Positions 12,020 to 22,005 of a stretch of DNA of 64,000 nt are shown one piece after another. Origin of the DNA: Pisaster brevispinus (Eukaryota > Echinodermata > Asteroidea > Forcipulatida > Asteriidae); NCBI GenBank assembly GCA_023634235.1, contig JAMKCF010000023.1, positions 3,571,001 to 3,635,000 of the forward strand. The letters are read 5' to 3'. The translations under genes were made by a program, and so were the position numbers. Positions within the stretch are counted from its first letter, which is position 1. Each line of letters opens with the position of its first letter. The notes beneath the pieces are model-generated. The model saw only the letters and a program-made list of their open reading frames with translations, searched no databases and had not been told where the DNA came from.

Positions 12020-12044
12020 TGATTTGGGTCGACAGCCCAAATCA
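12020..12044. repeat. Short perfect hairpin
   Basis: TGATTTGGG and CCCAAATCA are perfect 9-base arms with a 7-base loop. The stretch around it (about 11860-12080) has SINE-like 3' character, but I could not align it to another copy. Confidence 0.55.
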
Positions 12045-12333
12045 GTTAAGTGTAAGCCTTGAAGTGGCCGTCCGTGGCCATTTGATGTTAGGTGATCTCA
12101 CATAATTTTATTATTTTGTTAAACTGTAGTGGAATGTAGAGACTTTTGTTTAGCAGTCCAGACAGAAAAAATATATAGAGTGCAGTGATAAGGTCAGAAT
12201 CACTAATGTAGTCAGCGAGAAAGGTTTCAGTAACAGCCTCTATGTCAGGTGACTCAGTGTCCAGCAAAGTGTGGAAACTAAGACAATTAATGAGCATTTT
12301 AAAGAATAGTTGAAGAAAATATTCTGAACCTAC

Positions 12334-12611
12334 CTCTACAAGCGAGCCAGTAGTAACCTTCCATTCTAAATAGAGTTTTCTAGCACTGACACCAAGTGCA
12401 AAGAACAATGTCTGTTGTTCGGGGCTGGAGCCGCCATCTTGGTACAAGAGCATACCATAGTCGTTACAATAACGGAATTGAAATTCGAGAACTGACTCCG
12501 CACCACGAAGCTGATTGGTCGACGTGTCTATGATGTCATTGTATTTGATGTATGCGTCAATATCGATGAATTTGTCTACAAACTGGCCCAGGGAAAGACT
12601 TGCCAGTGTTG
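12334..12611 (-). CDS. Internal exon encoding the N-terminal half of a laminin-G-like domain
   Basis: This is a 278-base open exon on the minus strand. Upstream is a pyrimidine-rich acceptor (CTTTTTTTTCAACAG), and it ends at donor GAG/GTAGGT. It enters in phase 1 (two bases complete a codon) and leaves in phase 0. Two bases plus 92 codons include SVLEFQFRYCNDYG, MLLYQDGGSSPEQQ, LFFALGVSARKLYLEW and KVTTGSLVE. The F-x-F-R...G-LLY-x-D...L-x-L order is the classic start of a laminin-G domain. The next exon in phase, 5239-5454, supplies the second half. The first 38 or so residues (LSLGQFVDKFIDIDAYIKYN) are a less conserved lead-in. A methionine at 12453 is only an internal MLLY and not a start. 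The protein should be secreted or membrane-bound. Upstream exons were not found in this window. Confidence 0.7.
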
Positions 12612-13058
12612 CTGTTGAAAAAAAGGAACAGTTTACAATAAAATATTCATAAGTATCTGATATTTGTCTTGAATTGAATGTGTGAAGATATTTTGCTATT
12701 TATCATGAAACCTTCACAGCTACCATGGCTGTTAATCTTACGTTTCATTTCAATTTAATGCAATTTTTTCCCAAACTTTGTCAGTTACATAATTTTTTAA
12801 AAACCTAACCCGCCTCGAAACAAATACAGCAGAAATTATACAAAACCCATCTTGAAGAAGAAACACTGGATGAATTACAAGACAAATGTTTTAAAACAAA
12901 CCACAAATCTTTATAAAATAGTGGGCAGCAAACTGTCAGTCTGAAATGTCAAGTAAAATTAACCCATGGGCCCTAAATATCAGTCATGTGACACATGTCA
13001 GTGGAAACTCGACAACAAATGACCCAGCAGTTTATGACCCTCCATAAACTTAGACAAC
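12612..13058. other. No gene recognised
   Basis: AT-rich DNA upstream of the laminin-G exon acceptor, presumed intron. Nothing else supported. Confidence 0.5.
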
Positions 13059-13285
13059 CTGGGCTCAATTTCATGGCTTTGCTTTATACAGCCAAATTCT
13101 GTGCTTGTTATCAGCATTCTTGGCGAATTTCTGCGCTAGCTGTGTAAGAGTGCCTGGTAAGGTGGACTACACATGCGCACAAGCAGAAATTCCATGTTAA
13201 CCTGTGAAATACGCTTGACGTAAGCGCAGAATTGCCTGCGCCGATTCTTTTCTTGCGGTAATCAGAGCCAAGAAATTGGACCCTG
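13059..13285. mobile_element. TIR element starting CTGGGC, copy 2
   Basis: It matches the element at 6030-6284 in its ends (CTGGGCTCAATTTCATGGC at the left, ending in TTGGACCCTG) and in interior blocks such as TTCTGCGCTAGCTGTGTAAG and CACATGCGCACAAG. It is shorter and more diverged. Confidence 0.75.
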
Positions 13286-13659
13286 GGCTGATTCTCTCTC
13301 AGTTACTTTCAGTAAGTTAGAAGCTTTCTATAAGAACCTTATGTTGCATTATTAATTTAAGTTTTTCAGTGATATAAAGGCTTGAGTTATACAGGTGCCC
13401 TGTCCAATTAAATTATGAATTACTTGCACTCAATTTTGGGGGATTAACTATTAATAATAATAATATCCTTTGAAAAGCAGATTCGGGCTTTAAAATTGTT
13501 ATTTTGGAATTAAAAATACATGTACATCCAGTTTATTCACTATCCTCAAAGTTCAAGTTGGAAATTTAGGCCTGGAACTGAATCTTTGAGAGGGCAAGGC
13601 CATTTTCACTTTGCAAAGGGCACTTCCATTGGAAACTTTTGAAGGGGCACCAAGGCCAA

Positions 13660-14015
13660 GACCAGGGCAAGAGAGGCCAGGGCCTCCGTGGAATTCCAGG
13701 CCTGTATATTAAAGATTGATATACAAGGTATAAAAACAAAAATTGTAAAGTGAACAAAATAAGATCTCATACAAATAGATGTGATTTTAATAGATGCTAA
13801 TTTGAAATAAGATCTCTCCACACTGTAAAGTGAATAAAATGTCCAGACTGTATTTGGAAACAGAGCAGCAGAGGCCAAGGCCTCCTTGTAATTCCAGGCC
13901 TGTCAAATTAAAGATGGTTCAAAAACAACAATTTTGAAATGAAAAAAGGAAATAAAAGATCTCTCCACAACTGGTCAGAGTGAATAAAATATCCAGGTTG
14001 TACTAGGAAACACTG
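13660..14015. repeat. Diverged local duplication
   Basis: GAGGCC(A)AGGCCTCC...AATTCCAGGCCTGT...TTAAAGAT occurs at 13670-13717 and again at 13867-13916. A following AAGATCTCTCCAC...GTGAATAAAAT block is also repeated (about 13808 and 13955). Confidence 0.7.
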
Positions 14016-16887
14016 GATATAATGAGGCATGGCATGAAACCTAATGGCTAATGACGAATTGAGACTTCACTATTTCATGGGATACACTTAACTTTCTCAG
14101 CCCCTTCAAGGAAGGCAGGAAAAGGACACAACACAGCAAGGAAATCTCTAAGTTTCCTTTTCCGGACTTAGTCAAGATTTCTCCACACTCAAACCCGATG
14201 TTTGGAAGATGTAAACTTCCTTTGAAATTGTTTCTTTAGTGACTGATGGAAGTTCCGGCAGTGAAAGGGCCAAGTGGACATCAGGATTGTAAAAAGACAA
14301 CTTTTTGGTTATACACAACTGAGACTTTTGCATCCATTCAAACAATTTGTGTCTGTGGTGCTTTGCTCTAATTAAAAAAGAACTATAAATCAGTGTTATA
14401 AACTTATTATTAGTTCATAAAAAGATGCAACCAACTTAAATGCAACCCAATTAATCACGAGAATACACCAGACAAAATAATGGACCAAAGAAAAGGGCTC
14501 AAATTTAATACTGGACCACAGGTCAAAGGCCAGTGATTTTAGTAAAAGGGTGTCCAAATTTACTGGAAATTTAAAAACTTACTTGGTGTCCAAATTGTTC
14601 ACTTACAATACATTTACATGCAAATGACAGATAAAACAGGGTGTGTAAATTTAAAACAGGGTGTCCAAAAGACACCCAGACACCCCTCTGGCTAACACTT
14701 TGTGTTGGGCCAGTAAACTTATGACCGTACACGTCCGGTGGTCTTGTGTAAACCTTCCCTTACATGTCTTCCTTAATGCTTAGTTGTTCAAATTAGAAGC
14801 ATGCATGTTAAACTGTGACTGTGAGGACTCGGGAATGTCTGTCTCGTTTTTATTCTGGTCTTGTACAAACATTTCTGGTACAGTAAACATTTTTAGCTAC
14901 ATGTACAAGCCCTGAGGTATTGTGGATTTTCCTCCCAAACTCCAGCCCTGTGGACAAATGTTCACCAAAAAAGTAGCAAAGTGTTTGAACTAATTTCCAA
15001 TTAAGAAATTCCTGAGAATATTCTTCAAGTTTGTAATTACTCAAAAAGTTGTATCATACAAGTTCAGGAAATGCTCAATTATGCTGAAACCAAGATATAG
15101 GGCCAATCAAATCCAAGTAACCTGTGTAAATTGGTTTTTGTTTTTTCCAACAGCAAAACTTGAAATTACAACTTCTTGAGCTTCATGTCAGAGGTAAAAG
15201 AGGGCAGTTAAAGCCTGTGCACTTTGTCTTTTCCTTGACCTTGAACATCTTGAATGTTTCATATTTGGTTCGAAGGGAAATAAACCGGAAATAGTGGATT
15301 TTCGTTCCCTTAAAGTACCAAAGTTCAAGGTTTGATCACTTGGGCTCTTCAATTTTTCAGCATCTCGCCAGCGGAACAAGCTCGAGGCATATTTCACTAG
15401 TCCATTCATGCCATTATAGAGATACTTTCAACACTGAACTAGCCAGACTGACCACTTCAGGAGAGTTTCGACTGGTCCTCGGGTGTTTTTTATAAGCATT
15501 CGGCCAGTTAAAACACTACTGTTTCAACTCAGTTGAACTGAACATGCATTTTTAATTGATTGAATAGACTAATAAATCTTGCAAAACGAAAAGATGCTTT
15601 GATAAAGCCTGGATTTGAGAATGAGTCAGCACTCGGTAGCAATCGTAATACACTTTCTTATCAACCTACCCCACAGTATCACAGCGTAGTAGGTCATCCA
15701 ATGACCCCAAACCATTGTTGGTCCTTAGCTTTCCATGAACCATGAGTTAACACGCATCAATCTCCACTGACGTTATCACTGACTTCAGTCTCCTATCATT
15801 CTCCTATCATTCTCCTAACATTCTTGGACTCTTCTTAATAAGATGACGTCTTTGCTTCAGTCTTGACCTTCAATAAACAAAAGAGCGGTTGTTTTCTAGG
15901 AGTTGGCGACAGTGTGGCTGGTGCTTGTAGTGTACTTAGTCATGTCTGTCAACCTGTACAAGAAATAGAAGTAGCTATTAAAAGGAATGCAAAGAATGGG
16001 TTGGCCATATACATGTAGTTGCCCTGCACTTATTTTACACAGAGATACAAATCTTACTGAAGGAAATTTTGTCTGCTGGTAATGTGCCAAGAATTCTGCC
16101 TTATCTTACTTTGGTTCCGGGTTTTTCAGTTCAAACTACACTAAGAGTTCAGTTAACAACCTAAAACTATACAATGTGTTTGGACGTAGCCTTCAGTTCG
16201 ACTGACTGCTGTAACAAGAAGTAATTGAGGCTTAGGTAGAGAAGTTTACAAGAGTGTCACATTGTATTGAGTCCATCTCAAAGTGATGCCCTACTTGCTT
16301 GGAATGAAAGCTTAAACTTTGCCAAAAATACTTCCAGGATATCTGTAGGTTTAAATAAAAAAAGGAACAGCGTTCTCGAGACTTGGGGGTCACGTATGTA
16401 TGCCAGGGTGAAAGGAACATCAAAAGTGGGGTCAATCACCATGGGAACGAGGTCAGCCTAAAACTTTTCCGCTTTTGCAGTTGACCCTCTTACGATCTTT
16501 CTAGTGCGATTGAGCAACAAGTGATAATTGAATCAGCCTTTTTAAGTTCTTTCTTCCTTCCCATAACAAGGTTTTGATACAAAGACAACAGTGGCTTCAA
16601 GAAAAGTTCAGTGGTGTTTAGGGTAAGAGTTACTATGTTCGGGACAAATGCCGATTGCGAAAGGCCATTGCAACAGGTATTCATGCTTTGAGATAGAAGA
16701 ACAAGTTACGATTCAAATATCAGAAAATGTACAAGAAAATATAATCTAACTGCAAAAATTGGGAGGTCCTGAGGAAAAATCAGATCATAAGAGTGAAACA
16801 AGAATTCGTTTCATATCAAAGATTTTCATCAGATTAGTATTTGGAATGTAAGCTACCCCTCGTAAGGTCACAAGTACATCGACCTCT
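14016..16887. other. No gene recognised
   Basis: Includes a dispersed repeat at 14495-14749, listed separately. Short minus-strand open frames at 14850-15044, 15188-15409 and 15896-16090 lack motifs. The last one starts after a good-looking acceptor (TTCTTGTACAG near 15955) but stops after 18 codons with no donor. Confidence 0.45.
14495..14749 (+). mobile_element. Dispersed repeat with GGGCTC...GGTCTTGTGT ends, plus copy
   Basis: Its start (GGGCTCAAATTTAATACTGGACCACAGG) and end (GGGCCAGTAAACTTATGACC...CCGGTGGTCTTGTGT) match, inverted, the shorter copy at 20941-21036. The interior here holds extra GGTGTCCAAA-rich sequence. Confidence 0.65.
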
Positions 16888-17437
16888 TTAAAGGTCAAGG
16901 GTATATTGTACATTTTGTAATTACTCCAACTTTTAATGACCATAAAAACTTCCTTGGTAAGAAGCACTGCAGCTGTTGATAATGTATACAATTTTGAGAA
17001 ACAATTCCCTTTAAAGGAATGTGGTTTTAGAGAGAGGGATTCAAAAATATTTCCATCTGAGAAACATTTCTGCACGAAAAGTTTCTGAGACATATTCCAA
17101 GTACAGGATCTATTATTCTTCCTGGGTGGATTTATGACCACCCCAGATTTTCAGCAATATCTGAAAAACACTACCACCTTTTAAAATGAACTTTTCACAG
17201 GTTAGTTTTATTGTACAGGGAACGATTTTCATTGAGGAAATTTGCATAGCAAAATATTTGGACTGAACATTTTTTTTACACACTGAATGCTAATATTAAA
17301 GTAGCAAATGGTGATTTTGGGGTAGCAACTGGTACATTTTGTGTAGCATTTTGCTATGCTATACAACATGTACAAGGGAAATCGTTCACTGTTGTAAACA
17401 GGATTAGAACAATCAAATGAATATTTTGCCTTTTTAA
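16888..17437 (+). mobile_element. TTAA-bounded short DNA element, copy 2, with a nested insertion
   Basis: TTAA bounds both ends (16888-16891 and 17434-17437). It shares family blocks such as GTAATTACTCC, AGGAATGTGGTTTTAGAGAGA and ACACTACCACCTTTTAAAATGA. It is split at TTTTATTGTA by the 176-base element at 17216-17391. With that element and one target duplicate removed, the family sequence is continuous. Confidence 0.85.
17216..17391. mobile_element. CAG-ended MITE with 5-bp target duplication, nested
   Basis: It is flanked by TTGTA at 17211-17215 and 17392-17396. The inverted ends are CAGGGAACGATTTTC at the left and the reverse complement of CAGTGAACGATTTCC at the right, followed by further inverted GCATAGCAAAAT. 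It sits inside a TTAA element, so it is younger than its host copy. Confidence 0.85.
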
Positions 17438-17590
17438 AAGTAAATCCCATTGCATATGTACTTGAGCGGGTAATACACCATGTACATGTGAATCATCTCC
17501 TAGGTGCTTATCATAGGATAGCTTGGTATGTAGATAAGGTGGTGAGTGCAAGGAAAGGGGAGGGATTTAATCTGACATTCAAATTCAGCT

Positions 17591-17951
17591 TTAAAGCTAT
17601 ACGTTTGGTAATGACACTGAAAATTAATGGCACTAAAAACTTACTTGGTAAGAAGTACAGCAGCTTTGGACATTGGATAGTATAATGCATTTTGAGAGAC
17701 TTTTCAATTCGAAGTACTGCGGTTATGGAAAAAAATATCACTTTTTATCCCCCAAAATTTGAATCTGAGAAGCGTTACGGCTGTAACGCTTTTCAGATCG
17801 TGTATTCCTGTGTGGAAATATTCGCTCCGGTTTTTTCGGTGATATCTCAAACACGCGACTACCTTTTGAAGTAAAATTTTCACAGGTTAGTTTTATTGTA
17901 TACATTAGGATTAAAACGGTTCCAAAAACCAAAGGTATACTTTGCCTTTAA
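17591..17951 (+). mobile_element. TTAA-bounded short DNA element, copy 3
   Basis: TTAA at 17591-17594 and 17948-17951. Inner ends are TTAAAGCTATACGTTTGG and CCAAAGGTATACTTTGCC-TTTAA. The central AATCTGAGAAGCGTTACGG...TAACGCTTTTCAGAT foldback is present. No coding capacity. Confidence 0.88.
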
Positions 17952-18551
17952 AGTGTGAATCATTCATACAGTACATGTACATGGATGGAGGGTGCTATGT
18001 GCAGTGAAACTACATTTGTACATTGCACATAGATGCACACACTAAGGAAGGCCTTTTAGTGTTGTTAGAAACAAAGAAACAAAGTTTTTACCACAGTGCC
18101 ATGAAGTACTCCTTGCAATGGCCAGAGAGGATTTCAAAGACATCCAGCCTTCATTGCAAATGTGAGCAATTTGGCGTAACCAGAGCTGCCAATTTGCATC
18201 TTGCACTCACGGAGGTTTTGTACAACAATTAGGGAGGTAATTAAAATCACGTGTACAATCAAAACAACATGGGAAAAGTTTCCATAATCAGGGAGATTGA
18301 CAACTTTTTTCATCAGAACATGGAAAGCTTTCTGCAGAATCAGGGAGAGTTGGCAACTCTTCTTGGTGACCAAACACTCCGATTCTTGGATAAAACTCTA
18401 GGACGACTGTCTGAAATTTAAATAATTGGTCATTTCTGGATAGTTAGGTCCTAAAACATGTAAAAAGAGGAATTATAATTGTGCAAACATGGTCAAATTT
18501 ATTGAGGCCAGTTAGAAGATATGGTGATCATGACATTAGAAGGTAATCTTT

Positions 18552-19065
18552 GGCGTTATCGTGGCCAAGCGATTAAAAGCACCGGACTCAAGCTCTGGTG
18601 TTTCTGGTCAGCAGAGTGTGGGTTCGAGTCCCGGCCATGACACTTGTACGTACATCCTCGAGCAAGATGCTTTACCGTAATTGCTTTGTTCTTTGGACAA
18701 TAAACCATGTCCTGTATACTAGGATGCAGGGTTCTTCCAAGGTTTTTTCAAAACTGCAGGGGCAACCTGGACAAGCTTTTTTGATGTTTGACCGAAGCAT
18801 GCTAAATTGAATCAACACCTTCGGAATATTTTCTACTTGGTGTTTATCTTGGTTTTAAAAGCTCTACTGTGCAATCTAGAGCATTCTTTATGGTTTTATC
18901 TCAATTTTTTTGAGAATTGAAATTTGCTTGTATCGGCACGCAATTTGCGCGTATTGGCCCGATACGCTAGCTTGTACATGGGGGGAACCCTGGGATGTGT
19001 ATTGCATGTAAAAGAATTGTTCAAGAGTAGGGGTTAACCCCAGTGTTTCTGGTTCACACAGCTAG
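18552..19065 (+). mobile_element. tRNA-Leu-derived SINE, split by a MITE
   Basis: The tRNA-like head starts GGCGTTATCGTGGCC. The anticodon-like loop CTCAAGC, between CCGGA and TCTGG, would read CAA (leucine), and box B is GGTTCGAGTCC. The body matches the full copy at 37778 up to TGTATACTAGGATG, then resumes at 18998 with TGTATTGCATGTAAAAGAA...GGGGTTAACCCCAGTG. The 3' limit is approximate. It is not a functional tRNA, because a SINE body follows directly. Confidence 0.8.
18727..18992. mobile_element. CAGGG-type MITE with 5-bp target duplication, copy 2, inside a SINE
   Basis: The target duplication GGATG occurs at 18722-18726 and 18993-18997. Inverted ends are CAGGGTTCTTCC and GGGGGGAACCCTG. 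It aligns through most of its length with 6303-6588. Removing it restores the SINE. Confidence 0.88.
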
Positions 19066-20940
19066 CACCCTCGTCTACAATGTACATGTTTCCTCAGGCT
19101 TGCGCGCTACAGTGATTAATTTCACTTACATGTATGAGGCATCCTTGGTTTCCTTACCAGAAATGTAATAATAATCTGTTAGGATTTTATGCGAGTACTT
19201 AGTTGGCAGCTATGCAAATTGGCTCCTTGTACATTTTATTTGTAGCAGACTCTTCTTGGACTGTAGGAAGAGTTCATTAGTTCATTGAGTTTGTGACGAT
19301 GTTTCTGTTCACACTGAGTAACGAGAGGAGATTACCAATGACAAACAATACTGGATGAAATACAGTTGTTAAGGAAATGTGGAGGAAATGACAAAATGAG
19401 CGAAGTGCATACGTAACATGATGTTAGTACATGTAGGCCCCATGGATGGTGATAGTAATATTATAGGCATATGTGTTATAAATATGTAAGGTATTTAAAT
19501 TTGGGCCTAATGAATTTTAAAATTGCGCTTTTTGGGAGATTTGTTTACAGTCCAGCAAGGCCAGTGGATTCAATATTTAAAAAATAAGCAAATCTTTTTT
19601 AAAAAATGATGATAATCGTTTTTGTAGAAAAACCTAACTAATCACTTTCAAATTTATGGCAAATCATTAAAGTATATTTTTTCTTAAAATAAAATAGGCC
19701 TATTGTTTGCACTGCACAAAACCCATTAAAAAACAAAACAAAAAAACTACAGTCTATTTTAAACAAAGGGCTTTGGCCGAAAAACATCTCCAAATAACCT
19801 TTTCATCAATTGGATTCTACCATGGTAATAAATGAATCAATATTCCAAGCAAATATTTAATGGATAAAAGAATAAATACAAAATATGATGAGGGTAAATA
19901 AAACCACTTGAAATTGTGGTCACAGATAAGGTCCCATCAAAAGCTGTTTGTTTAGGCTACTGTGCACTTTACTCAAATAAATTAAGGCTACATTGTGTTT
20001 GGATTAAACCCACTGAATAATGCCATAGGAAGATACTGGCACAAATGCTGATAGTGTTGGCACACTTCATAGTCCACGTAATAATAAAAAAATCACTAAA
20101 AATCAATATCTTTTGTTGTACTGTACAGATGTAAGGCAGTCTGAGAGTTCATTGTGCATACAAATGGAATGAATGTACTATGATCAGTACACTAGGTGGT
20201 TGTAAACAGGTCACACCCAACTACATGTATGGAGGTTGGTTGTTTCAACATCATAATTAAATTGAACACACCTATTTCCTTTTCCTTGTAACATGGCTCC
20301 AGGCACAGCAAAAAAAAAGAAGGAAAAAAAAAATCACCAACAAACTAACAAAAACAAAAACCAACCACTCCAATTTCTAATTTTACTGAGCTCATATAGT
20401 GTAAAGCCGTCAGGATGAGGTGTGGTTTTTTTTTTAAACTGGAGATTGATGTGAATACATTATCCATGATTAACATTATGATTCATAAATCATGGGTGGG
20501 CATGTAGGTGACACAAAATTAGTGGTTAATTTTGAATACATTTTGTAATGGTACATTAAGTCATCTTACCTTTGACTTTTGCAGTAGGTGTAAAAATGAG
20601 GCAAGTCTTTTTCAAAAATTTTCAAAGAAAGCTCTTCATTGTTTTTCCTTATTAACTTCAACAAGATTTGTCCCACGAATATGGAGAAAAATTTAACAAG
20701 TCTGCAGGGCTTGTAACTCAAAACTTTAAGTGAATCAGAAACTTGTTCACAAGACAATAAATGAGAAAAAAAAAACTATCCACACAGCGTCATGATTAAA
20801 CTGTTTTTATATACACCATGTACATGTGTACAACTTTCATAATACTCAACTGAATTGAAGGATATTAATCAGACTCAAAGTCAACATTTGAACATAAGTT
20901 TTTATAAATAAAGATGGGCTGAGTTATTATTTTTCAATCA
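19066..20940. other. No gene recognised
   Basis: AT-rich DNA. A minus-strand open stretch (20757 down to 20575) ends at a good donor-like AAAG/GTAAGA, but there is no convincing acceptor and no known motif, so it is not called. Confidence 0.45.
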
Positions 20941-21036
20941 CACAAGACCGCCGGACTTGTTCAGCCACAAGTTTACTGGCCCGATGTTAAAAACACTGGC
21001 CTCGGGCCTGTGGTCTAGTGTTAATTTCGAGCCCTG
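20941..21036 (-). mobile_element. Dispersed repeat beginning CAGGGCTCGAAATTAACAC, minus copy
   Basis: Inverted relative of 14495-14749, sharing the GGGCCAGTAAACTTGTGGC and CCGG(C/T)GGTCTTGTGT blocks. Only one terminus (CAGGG at 21036) is clear. Confidence 0.65.
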
Positions 21037-21526
21037 CGTGACTCCATCCCGATACACTACATGTACCTCCCTCCCTCCTTATGATTGGACTATTTTTTTT
21101 TCTTCATTTAAAAGGTAAAAGAAAAATTGATTTTAAAGAAATGACGGCGAGGTCTTAAGCGACCATTTAAAACTGGCAGATCGATGGCGTGCAATAATCA
21201 CCTTTATCGCACGGCCACAATCCAAGACCGAGTCACTACTCTTTTATTACCAAGCATTGCCCTTTATTTAAAAAGCGTAATAATGTAGGAAAATCTGTAA
21301 AACTTTTCTCTTGTAATTTTTCAATTCCAGTCGCATCCTCTGGCTTTGTTACGTGAAGGGTCAAATTGCAGCTGTTGCTCAATGGTTTTGCGTATGCATG
21401 CATAAGAATAGATTTTTTAATGAGTACTGGATATTTATTAAGTAAATGCACAAATTATGTTTACACAAAATATGCATGCAAGAGTACCAACACACTTAGC
21501 GGATTTGACTAAGCTAGCTTTGACAG

Positions 21527-21997
21527 CAGTATTGTTGACTCGAGTGGGTGACTTGGACTCGAGTCAGACTCGAGTCGCCAATTTCATTGACTTGGGACTT
21601 GACTTGACTTGGGGAAAAATGACTTGCGACTTGATTTGACTTGCACTAAAATGACTTGAGAGTTGAGAACTGACTTGAATAAATTTCATTTTACGACAAT
21701 GCTATTATTGTTCAAAATAAATGTGGAAAATTGAGTCTTCGATGAAGACAAGTTGCTGATGCTCCAAATGTTTTTTAGTGCTCTTGAAATGATTTAAGGC
21801 GAAACATCAAAATCTGCCACGATAACAGGTTTTTGATTGTATTTAAGTTAGTGACAACATCATAGGAGTGGCTTATTTCGGGACATTATGTGACTTGGGA
21901 CTTGACTTGACAAATTTTGACTTGTGACTTGCGAAAAATTGACTTGTGACTTGACTTGACTTGAGCAAAAATGAATATTAAAGTGGTTACAACACTG
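21527..21997. mobile_element. hAT-like non-autonomous element, 8-bp target duplication
   Basis: TTTGACAG occurs at 21519-21526 and again at 21998-22005. The ends are CAGTATTGTTG and the reverse complement of CAGTGTTGTAAC. An 8-bp duplication with CAG ends is typical of the hAT superfamily. The interior is rich in GACTTG repeats and includes the palindrome GACTCGAGTC, which may act as subterminal motifs. No transposase is encoded. Confidence 0.88.
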
Positions 21998-22005
21998 TTT
22001 GACAG

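Larger units (their letters stand above)
5455..12333 (-). other. Inferred intron of the laminin-G gene, about 6.9 kb
   Basis: It lies between a GAG/GTAGGT donor (minus strand, GT at 12333-12332) and the TAACAG acceptor at 5455-5460. Both flanking exons are in phase 0 and together rebuild a continuous laminin-G fold. Within it lie a TTAA-bounded element, two TIR elements, a SINE and a large 32-bp minisatellite. The stretches between those repeats (about 6590-8080, 8170-8920, 9085-9370 and 11300-12010) show no coding exon that I can support. Confidence 0.6.

Noticed and set aside
15896..16090. Minus-strand exon after a good acceptor near 15955
   Set aside because: The frame stops after 18 codons and no donor is seen.
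18552..18645. tRNA-Leu gene
   Set aside because: The head shares a long body with other copies in the window, marking it as a SINE; the same applies at 37778 and 40393.
20566..20757. Minus-strand exon ending at a good donor
   Set aside because: No acceptable acceptor, no motif, and not laminin-G-like.
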